Program-made: the position numbers and the translations under genes
Shown: positions 6,636-14,426 of the stretch, piece after piece
Layout: every line of letters starts with the position of its first letter
Position numbering within the stretch: position 1 is the first letter of the stretch
The notes under the pieces: generated by a model
Seen by the model: the letters and a program-made list of their open reading frames with translations, nothing else
The model's database searches: none
Told to the model about the DNA's origin: nothing
NCBI GenBank assembly: GCA_031257955.1
Contig: JAIRNQ010000223.1
Location: 1 to 17,984 of the forward strand
Direction: 5' to 3'
DNA length: 17,984 nucleotides
From: Deltaproteobacteria bacterium
Lineage (GTDB): Bacteria > Desulfobacterota > Desulfarculia > Adiutricales > Adiutricaceae

Positions 6636-6744
6636 CACGGGCTTTTAGGGGTTTACCCCCTACTACCCTACCACCCCAAGGCCCGAGGGGCGCCACGGGC
6701 CTTCTGGGGCCGTTTATGGGGCTATTCCGGAGGTACCACTGGTG
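6636..6744. repeat. Direct repeat copy 2, with 8-bp hairpin
   Basis: Second copy of the unit at 6461-6570. The hairpin arms (6678-6685 and 6696-6703) and loop are fully conserved, as is the long stretch from the hairpin to the end. This is the copy nearer the stop of the activase gene. No T-run follows the hairpin on the minus strand. Confidence 0.85.
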
Positions 6745-6784
6745 CCACCCCGGATCGTCTAACTGGCCTGGGCGCCCAAGCCGG

Positions 6785-9700
6785 TCAGACGGCTCTGGCT
6801 TCGGGGGATTGGACGAGCCTTAGAGCGCCGCGGGCTTTCATGGCCTTGGCCACGGTCATCATGAGCTTGATGCGGTTTAGCTGGTTAACCTCGCTGGCCC
6901 CGGGGTCGTAGTCGACGGCGGCCAAGTTGGCCTCGGGGTAGCGCCGCTTAAGCTCTTTCACCACGCCCTTACCGGTAATGTGATTGGGTAGGCAGCCAAA
7001 GGGCTGGAGGCAAAGGATGTTGTTGATGCCGTGCTCCAGCATCAAAACCATGTCGGCCGCCAGGTACCAGCCCTCGCCGCTTTGGACGCCCAGGGAAACC
7101 AAGCCCTCGCCGGCCTCCTTGAGGCTCTTGAAGGAATTGAGGTGTCCGAAGCGAGGATGTTTGGCCAGGGCCTGGCGCATGGGGGCCCGGTATTTTTCGA
7201 TAAAGCCGATGAGAAAACCGTTAACCCACTTGGTCAGGCGGCTTCCGGTCAGATTGTCGCGTCGGTAAACCTCGTCGTATAGGCAGTAGAGAAAAAAATC
7301 GGTCAGTTCCGGAAGGACCGCCTGGCCACCCTCGGCTTCCAGTATGGCCACCACCTGGTTGTTGGCCTCGGGGTGGAAGTTGATTAAAATCTCGCCGACC
7401 ACGCCCACCTGGGGCTTGTCGGGGGGATACAGGTCGAGGGCGGCGAAATCGTCGCACATGGCCTCGATGTTGGCGTTAAAGGCTTTTTTGTCGCCGGCCG
7501 CGACGGCCGGGGTGGCCAGTTCCACCCATTTCTCGAACAGGGCCTCGGCCGATCCGGGCACCTTCTCGTAAGGCCGGGTGGAGAGGATCAGCCTCTGGAG
7601 GGTGTCCCCGGTTAAGAGGCCCATAAGGACCCGGCGCCAGGCGGCCCGGTCGATGTGAAAGCCCCGGCCTTCCGTATCCCCGGAAAGCGACAGGGGCCAG
7701 ACCGGGACGTCGTTCAGGCCGGCATCGACCAGGGCCTTGCGCAAAAAGGCCACGTAGTTGGAGGCCCGGCAGCCACCGCCGGTTTGGCTCATCAGGACGG
7801 CCACCCGTTCTTTGGGAAAGTCGCCCTGCTTTAGCTCGTGTATGATTTGGCCGATGGAGACCAAGGCCGGAAAACAAGCGTCGTTATTGACGTATCTCAG
7901 GCCTTCCTCAACGGCGTCCCGCTCCAGCTTGGGGATGAGCCTGATGTCGTAGCCCATGGGCGAGAGGGCCGGGGCCAGGAACCGGAAATGAATCGGCGAC
8001 ATCTGGGGGCAAAGGAGCACATATTCGTTTTCCTTGCCCTTGGCCATAGTCACCGGCTTATAGTCGTAGACGGCCGGGCTGGAGTTCTTGGTCTTTTGCC
8101 GGCCCCGTTCCCGGATGGCGGCGATGAGGGATCTGACCCTTATGCGGGCCGCCCCCAAGTTGGCCCCCTCGTCGATTTTAAGCAGGGTGTAGACCTTCCC
8201 GGCCTCTTTGACGATCTCGGCCACTTGGTCGGTGGTCACGGCGTCCAGGCCGCAACCAAAGGAGTTTAACTGGACCAGTTCCAGCTCCTCGTTGGCGGCG
8301 CAGACCACGGCGGCCCGGTAAAGCCGGGAGTGGGGAATCCACTGATCCCGGACCCGAAGCGAGAGGTTGGCCGGGGCCAGATGGTCGATGGAATCGGCCG
8401 AGAGGACGCCCAATCCGTTGGCGGTTATCAGATCCGGTATGCCGTGATGGATCTCGGGATCCAGGTGATAGGGGTGGCCGGCCAGGATCACCGCCCGACG
8501 GTTGGTTTTGACGATCTGGGCCAGGGCCCGCCCGCCGGCTTGCCGCACGTGTTCCCGGTAGAGCCCTTGCTCCCGGATGGCCGCTTTGATGGCCGCCTTA
8601 AGTTCGCTTTTGGTAAGGTTCAGGTGCTTAAGTTCCCCGGCGAGCCTTTCGGCCAAGTGGCCGGGCTTGGAGGCCAGATCCACGAAGGGCGTCAAAAACT
8701 TGATCCCGCTGTCGGCGATGGCGTCCATGTTAAGGCGAATCAGCTCGGGGTAACTGCCGACCAACGGGCAGTTGTAGCGATCCACCGTCCCGTAGATGGT
8801 CGGAAGCTCCCTGGGCGTGGCCGGAAAGAATATAAAATCGGGCCGGGAATCCAAAAGGGCCAGGATATGGCCGTGGACCAGCTTGGCCGGATAGCAGACC
8901 GTTTGCGAGGGGATGGTGTCCAGGGCCGAGTTAAAGAGATCCTTGGAAGACGGGGGCGAGAGCTCGACCCGGAAACCCAGTTCGTGAAAGAGGGTAAACC
9001 AGAAGGGGTAGGTCTCATAAAGGCCCAAGGCCCTGGGTATGCCCACCCGGCCCCGGCAAGAGGCTGCCGGTCTGGGGACATAGACCTCAAAGAGGCGGTA
9101 AAGGTTCCAGGAAAAGAGATTGGGCAGGCGGTCGAACTCCGGCAGTTGCCTCAAACCGCCCAGGGTCGGGAGCTTGGAGAGCCGGTCGGAAATGTCGCCC
9201 AAGCGGGCTTTATTGGCCAAGGCGTCTATGCGGTCGGCGGTCGGGCTCTTGGTCCCGGCCCCCCGTTCGCAACGGTTGCCGGAGACGAAACGCCGGCCGT
9301 CGGAAAAGCTGTTGACCGTTAAGAGGCAACGGTTTTCGCACTTGCGGCAACGGGTGTTTCGGGTGGTCACCGAAAAAGCGGCCAAGTTTTCCGGGCTGAT
9401 GACGGTCGAGGGTTTTTGGTCCTCGGTGTAGTCTTCCATGGCCAAGAGGGCCGCCCCAAAGGCGCCCATGAGGCCGGCGATGTCGGGCCTGACCACCTCA
9501 CGGCCGATGGAGCGCTCAAAGGAGCGCAAAACGGCGTCGTTAAAGAAGGTCCCGCCCTGGACCACTATTTTTTCGCCCAGATCCTCGGCCCGGCTGACCC
9601 GGATGACCTTATACAGGGCGTTTCTGACCACCGAATACGAAAGCCCGGCCGAGATGTCCCCGACCTGGGCCCCTTCCTTCTGGGCCTGTTTGACCTTGGA

Positions 9701-11185
9701 GTTCATGAAAACCGTGCAGCGGCTTCCCAAATCCACGGGTCGATCGGCCAGAAGGGCCATGCGGGCGAAACCCTCGGCGTCCAGGCCCAAGGTCCCGGCG
9801 AAGGTGGCCAGAAAGGAGCCGCAACCCGAGGAGCAGGCCTCGTTTAGCATTAAACGCTCTATGATCCCGTTTCTGACCGACAGGCACTTGATGTCCTGGC
9901 CGCCGATGTCGACGATGAAGCTTACCTCTGGGACGAAATTGGCCGCCGCCTTGTAGTGGGCCACGGTCTCCACCTCGCCCAAATCCACGCCCAAGGCGGC
10001 CTGGATGAGAGCCTCCCCGTAACCGGTGACCGCCGAGCGGGCCACCCGGCAGCCCGGCCCCATGGCCCCGTAAAAGGCTTCCAGGGCCATTATTACCGAC
10101 TTTAGGGGATTGCCGTGGTTGGGCCCGTAATGCGAATAAACCAAGTTGCGCTCGCCGTCCAGGGCCACCAATTTGGTGGTGGTCGAACCGGCGTCCAGGC
10201 CCATAAAAACCTTTCCGTCGGCCGGCCAGCCGGCCCGGGGCAGCCTAGCCCTTTCGTGCCGGTCCCTAAAAGACTTTAGCTCTTCCAAACTGGCAAATAG
10301 CGGCGGAAGCGGGCTTATCTCCGGGGTTAAGCCCATACCGTCCAGTTCGCTGGCCCGGCGGGCCCATTCTTCGGTATCTTTGGGCACCAAGCTCTTGGAC
10401 ATGAGGGCCGCCCCCAAAGCCACGAACAACTGGGCCTCCGGCGGACAAACGGCCTCGGCCGGGCTAAGCTTAAGCGTTTCGACGAAACGCCGCCTCAGCT
10501 CGGGCATGAAATACAGCGGCCCACCCAGAAAGGCCACGTTGCCCCTAATCCTCCGACCGCAGGCCAAGCCCCCGATGGTCTGATCGACCACCGACTGAAA
10601 GATCGAGGCGGCGATGTCTTCCTGGGCCGCACCCTCGTTTAAAAGCGGGAGTATGTCAGCCTTGGCGAAGACCCCGCAGCGGGCGGCTATGGGATATATG
10701 GTCTTGTGGTTCTTGGCCAGATCGTTTAGGCCCTGGGGGTCGGTTTTTAAAAAGGCGGCCATCTGGTCGATGAAGGCCCCGGTCCCGCCGGCGCAAGTCT
10801 CGTTCATTCGTTGGTCGATGCCGGCGTCAAAAAAAGTCAGCTTGGCGTCCTCGCCGCCCAGCTCGATGGCCACGTCCGTTCTGGGTATCAGCTTCCTGAT
10901 GGCCTCGGCCCCGGCCACCACCTCCTGGATGAAGTCGGCGCCCAAAAGCTTGGCGGCGGCGATGCCCCCGGAGCCGGCCACGGCCAAAGTGCAGCCCCTC
11001 CCGGGAAACTTCGAGACGGCGGCCAAGATCGTCTCGATCATGGTTTTGCGCACTTCCGAAAAGTGCCGCCCGTAGCTCTTGTGCAATATCCGCCCGTCAG
11101 GGTCGATTACGGCGATCTTGATGGTGGTGGAGCCCACGTCCAAGCCCACGTGAATCAAATCGCCCTTTGTTCCGTCCTTACCCAT
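6785..11185 (-). CDS. Acyl-CoA dehydratase activase-related fusion protein (two BadF/HgdC-type ATPase domains + DUF2229 + HgdB-like region)
   Basis: A very large (about 1466-1501 residue) cytoplasmic protein of the 2-hydroxyacyl-CoA dehydratase activator superfamily. Numbering from an upstream TTG at 11290: ASKHA ATPase domain 1 (46-300) has DVGSTT (51-56), ELGGEDAK (143-150) and candidate cluster ligands C166 (CAGGTG) and C205. ATPase domain 2 (362-617) has DAGSTT (366-371), DIGGQD (461-466), C486/C490 and C525. A Cys-rich knuckle follows (C648, C651, C655, C674). A DUF2229-type region starts near 748, and a dehydratase-subunit-like C-terminus has C1013, C1094, C1139 and C1174. Known activators are homodimers that share one [4Fe-4S] cluster and drive ATP-dependent one-electron transfer; fusing two domains could make this intramolecular. 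I prefer the ATG at 11185 just before the first domain. GTG 11227 (AAGG upstream) and TTG 11290 are alternatives. The family is clear; the substrate is unknown. Confidence 0.9.
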   Translation of the reverse strand: MGKDGTKGDLIHVGLDVGSTTIKIAVIDPDGRILHKSYGRHFSEVRKTMIETILAAVSKFPGRGCTLAVAGSGGIAAAKLLGADFIQEVVAGAEAIRKLIPRTDVAIELGGEDAKLTFFDAGIDQRMNETCAGGTGAFIDQMAAFLKTDPQGLNDLAKNHKTIYPIAARCGVFAKADILPLLNEGAAQEDIAASIFQSVVDQTIGGLACGRRIRGNVAFLGGPLYFMPELRRRFVETLKLSPAEAVCPPEAQLFVALGAALMSKSLVPKDTEEWARRASELDGMGLTPEISPLPPLFASLEELKSFRDRHERARLPRAGWPADGKVFMGLDAGSTTTKLVALDGERNLVYSHYGPNHGNPLKSVIMALEAFYGAMGPGCRVARSAVTGYGEALIQAALGVDLGEVETVAHYKAAANFVPEVSFIVDIGGQDIKCLSVRNGIIERLMLNEACSSGCGSFLATFAGTLGLDAEGFARMALLADRPVDLGSRCTVFMNSKVKQAQKEGAQVGDISAGLSYSVVRNALYKVIRVSRAEDLGEKIVVQGGTFFNDAVLRSFERSIGREVVRPDIAGLMGAFGAALLAMEDYTEDQKPSTVISPENLAAFSVTTRNTRCRKCENRCLLTVNSFSDGRRFVSGNRCERGAGTKSPTADRIDALANKARLGDISDRLSKLPTLGGLRQLPEFDRLPNLFSWNLYRLFEVYVPRPAASCRGRVGIPRALGLYETYPFWFTLFHELGFRVELSPPSSKDLFNSALDTIPSQTVCYPAKLVHGHILALLDSRPDFIFFPATPRELPTIYGTVDRYNCPLVGSYPELIRLNMDAIADSGIKFLTPFVDLASKPGHLAERLAGELKHLNLTKSELKAAIKAAIREQGLYREHVRQAGGRALAQIVKTNRRAVILAGHPYHLDPEIHHGIPDLITANGLGVLSADSIDHLAPANLSLRVRDQWIPHSRLYRAAVVCAANEELELVQLNSFGCGLDAVTTDQVAEIVKEAGKVYTLLKIDEGANLGAARIRVRSLIAAIRERGRQKTKNSSPAVYDYKPVTMAKGKENEYVLLCPQMSPIHFRFLAPALSPMGYDIRLIPKLERDAVEEGLRYVNNDACFPALVSIGQIIHELKQGDFPKERVAVLMSQTGGGCRASNYVAFLRKALVDAGLNDVPVWPLSLSGDTEGRGFHIDRAAWRRVLMGLLTGDTLQRLILSTRPYEKVPGSAEALFEKWVELATPAVAAGDKKAFNANIEAMCDDFAALDLYPPDKPQVGVVGEILINFHPEANNQVVAILEAEGGQAVLPELTDFFLYCLYDEVYRRDNLTGSRLTKWVNGFLIGFIEKYRAPMRQALAKHPRFGHLNSFKSLKEAGEGLVSLGVQSGEGWYLAADMVLMLEHGINNILCLQPFGCLPNHITGKGVVKELKRRYPEANLAAVDYDPGASEVNQLNRIKLMMTVAKAMKARGALRLVQSPEARAV

Positions 11186-11461
11186 AAAATTCGCGACTAT
11201 CCTCTCTTCCAACCCCTCCGCCCGCACCGCTTGCCCCTTGGGGCTTTTGGTCCGGGCGCGGGCCTCCTCAAGGCCCAACTTAAAGCTCAACTTGTGGCCC
11301 TACTTGAAGCCCTACTTTTGGCCCCAAAAGCGGGCCCGGTTTTCCGGTGCCCCCGGGGGACTGATTTTACCACAAATGGAAAGGATTTTTGCGGATTACC
11401 AAGATCTAATCGATAAGTTATCAAAATTATGGCTAACGTTGAGCCCCGGGAAGCCTTTGGC

Positions 11462-11491
11462 CCTTCCGTCCGGCTTCAGCCGGTCGAAAGG
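11462..11491 (-). terminator. Strong hairpin after the peptidase C26 gene
   Basis: Just 3 nt past the stop codon, 13-nt arms pair at 12 positions (one A.A mismatch, one G.U) around a TGAA loop; the inner stem is CCGGC/GCCGG. No U-tract follows. It is probably a terminator or a 3'-end stabiliser. Confidence 0.5.
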
Positions 11492-11494
11492 CGC

Positions 11495-12283
11495 TTAACG
11501 GCAAGCCTCAACGAAGGCGTCAAATAGGGCTTTGGCCATGGGGTCCCGGTGGGCCAGGCCCTCGGGGTGCCACTGGACGGCCACTCCCCAGGGGTAGGAG
11601 TCGATCTCCAGGACCTCGATCAGCCCGTCCTTGGTCCAACCGGTCGCGGTAAGCCCCTCGGCCACGTTTTTGGCCGCCTGGTGGTGGCCGCTGTTAACCC
11701 GCAAGCGCGATTGGCCGCAAATTTGGGCCAGTTTGCTACCCTCTTTCAAATTCACCTCATGGCTGGTTCGGCGCCTGGTGGTACGCTGCTGGTGGGGCAC
11801 GGGGTTCGGGTACTGGCTGGGGATGTCGTCCCAAAGATCGCCGCCCAAAGCGACGTTGATGAGCTGAAGCCCCCGGCAGATGCCCAGTATGGGTTTTCTT
11901 CTCTCCAGGGCCGATTTGAAAAGGGCCGCTTCCCAAAAATCCCTATCCCGGTCCATTTCCCTGACCCGGTCGCTCCCGTCCTCGTCGCGCATCATAACGT
12001 CGCCGCCCCCGGTTAAGAGCAGGCCCCGGGCGGTCTCCATCAAGGCCCCGGCCTTACCGAGGAGGGGCTCGACCTTTCTGGGCGTGGGCTGGGCCCGACC
12101 GCGGCCCTCAAAAAACTTCTCCCCCTCGCCGGTCCAGGAACCAACCACCAGGGGTAACCCCCCGGACCTATAAATGGCGTCGCAGTACTGAAACGATACC
12201 CTGACTTGGGCCAACTCGCTCCTGTCCCAGTCGTCGGTAAAACGTTGCGAGGCGGAAACGACTATCGGCGGATAAGCCATCAT
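11495..12283 (-). CDS. Peptidase C26 / gamma-glutamyl-GABA hydrolase-like class-I amidotransferase
   Basis: 262-residue protein of the PuuD-type family, which hydrolyses gamma-glutamyl amide bonds such as gamma-glutamyl-GABA. The nucleophile elbow is GICRGLQ (Cys about 136) and the partners are in QWHPE (His about 239, Glu about 241). LLLTGGGDV (about 89-97) and the GGDLWDDIP segment are also typical. I start it at the ATG at 12283 (an ATGATG pair; a TTG lies two codons upstream), preceded by a weak GGGA 9 nt away. The first 19-20 codons plus the start region form the last unit of a six-copy 68-bp tandem duplication, so the true gene is preceded by five decoy starts. No putrescine-pathway genes are adjacent, so the substrate is open. 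Confidence 0.9.
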   Translation of the reverse strand: MMAYPPIVVSASQRFTDDWDRSELAQVRVSFQYCDAIYRSGGLPLVVGSWTGEGEKFFEGRGRAQPTPRKVEPLLGKAGALMETARGLLLTGGGDVMMRDEDGSDRVREMDRDRDFWEAALFKSALERRKPILGICRGLQLINVALGGDLWDDIPSQYPNPVPHQQRTTRRRTSHEVNLKEGSKLAQICGQSRLRVNSGHHQAAKNVAEGLTATGWTKDGLIEVLEIDSYPWGVAVQWHPEGLAHRDPMAKALFDAFVEACR

Positions 12284-12630
12284 AAACAAAGATCCCAGTC
12301 GGCGGTAAAACGCCGCGAGGCGGAAACGACTATCGGCGGATAAGCGACCATAAACAAAGATCCCTGTCGTCGGTAAAACGCCGCGAGGCGGAAACGACTA
12401 TCGGCGGATAAGCCACCATAAACAAAGATCCCAGTCGGCGGTAAAACGCCGCGAGGCGGAAACGACTATCGGCGGATGAGCCATCATAAACAAAGATCCC
12501 AGTCGTCGGTAAAACGTTGCGAGGCGGAAACGACTATCGGCGGATAAGCCACCATAAACAAAGATCCCAGTCGGCGGTAAAACGCCGCGAGGCGGAAACG
12601 ACTATCGGCGGATGAGCGACCATAAACAAA
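12225..12630 (-). repeat. Six-copy 68-bp tandem duplication of the peptidase gene start
   Basis: The core GGCGGAAACGACTATCGGCG recurs at 12251, 12319, 12387, 12455, 12523 and 12591, an exact 68-bp period with no spacers. Copy 1 is the 5' end of the peptidase coding sequence itself. Copies 2-6 repeat its start codon, first 19-20 codons and the GGGATCTTTGTTT leader. Differences between copies sit at a few positions and are shared in a mosaic pattern (CGG or CAA codon, GCC or GAC codon, TAT or CAT codon, and the base after ATG). This points to successive unequal exchange or gene conversion rather than independent drift. Because 68 is not a multiple of three, copies are not fused in frame. Confidence 0.93.
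12280..12623 (-). other. Chain of five overlapping upstream ORFs, some ATGA-coupled
   Basis: Each extra repeat copy carries an ATG (12351, 12419, 12487, 12555, 12623) opening a 23-29 residue frame that starts like the peptidase (M-V/M-A-Y/H-PPIVVSAS). The frame from 12351 ends in a TGA at 12282-12280 that overlaps the peptidase ATG as ATGA. The frame from 12555 ends the same way at the next ATG (12487). The other three read past the next ATG and stop at a TAG about 20 nt inside it. Every ATG is preceded by the same weak GGGA site. Whether they are translated is inference. Confidence 0.55.
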
Positions 12631-12634
12631 CCAG

Positions 12635-12701
12635 CCTAAGCGGAAAATACAAAACTCATTTAACCAAAAAACTCAACCAACAAAACCAACTACCGCTTAG
12701 G
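12635..12701. promoter_or_regulatory. 9-bp inverted repeat flanking a G-free segment upstream of the peptidase array
   Basis: CCTAAGCGG (12635-12643) and CCGCTTAGG (12693-12701) are perfect inverted repeats 49 nt apart. The 49 nt between them contain no G on the plus strand and are A/T-rich. The position, immediately before the duplicated start region, fits a promoter or operator for the peptidase gene. TTGAGT lies inside on the minus strand but lacks a convincing -10 partner. Confidence 0.45.
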
Positions 12702-12762
12702 GCAAAGGCGAACGACCGAGTCCGATAGGACTGAACCGTCAGGCTTTTCGGCCCGGGCGGAA

Positions 12763-13203
12763 CTAAGGCTTTTGATAGGCGTGAATTTTAGGGAGCCGCT
12801 GCATGACCCAGACGTGCCCGTCAATGACCAGGGTACCCTTTTGGTTAACCACGGTGGTCTTAAGCTTTATCTTTTGGGTGACCTCTTCCTTTTCCAGCAC
12901 TTCCAAACGCACGGTAACCGTGTCGTCGGGATAGACCGGGGACAAAAACTTCAAATCCTGACTAAGCAAAATGGTTCCGTGGCCGGGAAGTTGGCTCCCC
13001 AGCGAGGCGGTAATCAACGAGGCCGAGATCATGCCATGGGCCACGCAACGCCTAAAAAATGTCTGGTCCCGGGCGAACCGCTCGTCGAAGTGGACCGGGT
13101 TGTCGTCGCCGATTACCCGGGAGAACTCCAATATGAGCTGCCTGGTGATTGGGGTGGATGTTTCCACCCACTGGCCGACGCTAATGTCCTCAAATTTTGG
13201 CAT
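12763..13203 (-). CDS. MaoC-family hot-dog hydratase ((R)-specific enoyl-CoA hydratase-like)
   Basis: 146-residue single hot-dog protein. The hydratase motif is visible as GDDNPVHFD (32-40), where Asp33 and His38 correspond to the catalytic Asp and His of PhaJ-type (R)-enoyl-CoA hydratases. It is followed by VAHGMISASL (about 54-63), the helix-capping segment of the same family. The length suits a stand-alone homodimer. GGAGG lies 11 nt before the ATG. The neighbours are not fatty-acid or polyhydroxyalkanoate genes, so the acyl-CoA substrate cannot be named. A hydratase near an acyl-CoA dehydratase-type activase is suggestive of acyl-CoA metabolism, but no shared transcript is shown. Confidence 0.9.
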   Translation of the reverse strand: MPKFEDISVGQWVETSTPITRQLILEFSRVIGDDNPVHFDERFARDQTFFRRCVAHGMISASLITASLGSQLPGHGTILLSQDLKFLSPVYPDDTVTVRLEVLEKEEVTQKIKLKTTVVNQKGTLVIDGHVWVMQRLPKIHAYQKP

Positions 13204-13356
13204 ACGGTTTATTGCCTCCCGCCATAATCGCCTTCCCTACCCCAAGTCCCCGGCCCATGGCCACGGACTGGGCTGACGCCCAAACTGGAACCCCAAGGGG
13301 TACCCAAGGTTTACCCAAGCGTTCCTCCAAGCGTTTCTTTGGAAGCGCCCAGGGGC

Positions 13357-14124
13357 TCACTCCTGGACCGGTTCCCTGGGGAGGCCGTCCAGTATGAAAA
13401 AAGCCATGTTGCCTTTGATTTGGTCCAGGTAAAGGGTGTGGGCTTGCCCGTCCACCTCAATGTCGATCAAATCCCCGGGGGCCATGACCCGGGCTTCCCT
13501 CCGGCCGCTCTGGGCATGGCGAATCCTGAGGGTTACCTCCAAGTCTAGGCTGTTAATCTCAACCAGCGACAGAATGGCCTCCCCGCCAAAGGCGGCCTTG
13601 TTTTCCATCTCCCGTAAGGTCAGCCGGCCCCGCGACTGATCGTCGCTGGGACGGGAAACGGCCGCTGGGGTCCCGTCCGTCCCGACCGGCGCCGCCTCGG
13701 CCCCGGCTTGGCCTTCCCCGGTGGGGGCGCCTCCCTCGGCCGCGGCCAGTTTGGCCTCCAGTTCGGCCACGGTGCCCTTGAGAACCTCGATGTCGGCCTC
13801 GGCCAAGACGAGCTTTTCCCTAAGGGACATGTTTTCCAGATCCGCCTTGTCGATCACGCGGTTGGCGTCGGTCCGACCGTGATCGTAGCTAAAGTACCAG
13901 ACCAGCCCGCACAGGAGCAGCAAAGCCAAGAACCGGAGCGTCTTTTCCAAACCGCGAAAGGACTTGCTCTCTTTGGGCTTTTGGGAATCAAACATATAGT
14001 CGGGGATACCCCCCGGCTGGCCTTGGCCTTGGGCCTGGCTTTGGGCTTGCGCTTGGGCTTGGGCTTGCTGTCTCATCCTCTTATAAATTTCTTTGATAAA
14101 GGGATCGCCGTCTTTGCTAAACAT
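13357..14124 (-). CDS. Single-pass membrane protein of unknown function with Gln-Ala repeat and coiled coil
   Basis: I do not recognise this 255-residue protein. Seen in it: a short charged N-terminus; a Gln-Ala/Gly dipeptide run (about 19-36) encoded by a hexanucleotide repeat (plus strand 14020-14070, TTGGGC-like); and one membrane helix (about 62-80, LRFLALLLLCGLVWYFSY). A heptad-like helix (about 88-130) and a Gly/Ala/Pro linker (131-160) come next. The C-terminal domain of about 90 residues looks mostly beta (IDIEVDGQAHTLYLDQIKG). The N-terminus is probably cytoplasmic, with the coiled coil and C-terminal domain outside the membrane. No strong ribosome site precedes the ATG. It lies between a receiver protein gene and a MaoC gene, neither of which explains it. 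Confidence 0.75.
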   Translation of the reverse strand: MFSKDGDPFIKEIYKRMRQQAQAQAQAQSQAQGQGQPGGIPDYMFDSQKPKESKSFRGLEKTLRFLALLLLCGLVWYFSYDHGRTDANRVIDKADLENMSLREKLVLAEADIEVLKGTVAELEAKLAAAEGGAPTGEGQAGAEAAPVGTDGTPAAVSRPSDDQSRGRLTLREMENKAAFGGEAILSLVEINSLDLEVTLRIRHAQSGRREARVMAPGDLIDIEVDGQAHTLYLDQIKGNMAFFILDGLPREPVQE

Positions 14125-14201
14125 GTTTTACCCAAGTGAGTCGCCCATAGGCTTAAATGGTGGCCAAATAACTGTCCAATCTCGGCCTTGGCCAAGCTGG
14201 G

Positions 14202-14222
14202 CCTTGGCCAAGCCGGCCAAGG
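14202..14222. other. 8-bp hairpin and short direct repeat in the 302-bp spacer
   Basis: In the gene-free stretch 14125-14426, CCTTGGCC (14202-14209) and GGCCAAGG (14215-14222) form a perfect 8-bp inverted repeat with a 5-nt loop. It overlaps two direct copies of GGCCTTGGCCAAGC (14184-14197 and 14200-14213). No gene is supported in this stretch. Confidence 0.5.
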
Positions 14223-14382
14223 GTTGGAACTAAAAATGCCCGCAGACTTTTGTCAGGGGCACGCCTGGGGGGTGAGGCTACGATTAATGGCCCGGCGCCG
14301 GCTTGGCCGGCCAAACGAAAGGTTGGCGTTTCCCTCCCTGCCCAAAAGTCGCCCAAGCGACCGGCGGCTTTAGTCCCAAAGT

Positions 14383-14407
14383 CCGCCTGGGCTTTGGACC
14401 CGGGCGG
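14383..14407 (-). terminator. Hairpin after the double-receiver gene
   Basis: About 20 nt past the stop, CCGCCTGGG and CCCGGGCGG (plus strand 14383-14391 and 14399-14407) pair at nine positions, one of them G.T, around a 7-nt loop. There is no U-tract downstream. Placement suggests a transcript end. Confidence 0.5.
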
Positions 14408-14426
14408 ATAGGTCGATAGCTTGGCC

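Noticed and set aside
8330..9322. 330-residue plus-strand frame
   Set aside because: It lies wholly inside the activase fusion on the other strand, with no recognisable domain; it is an antisense shadow of a G+C-rich gene.
11364..11392. Promoter for the activase gene (TAAAAT at 11369-11364 on the minus strand)
   Set aside because: The -10 match is good but no acceptable -35 lies 16-18 nt upstream, so it was not listed as a feature.
12225..12630. CRISPR array
   Set aside because: The 68-bp units are joined head to tail with no unique spacers and are copies of the adjacent gene start.
14153..14356. 67-residue minus-strand frame in the 302-bp spacer
   Set aside because: Composition follows the local repeats and hairpins; no ribosome site and no similarity to a known family.
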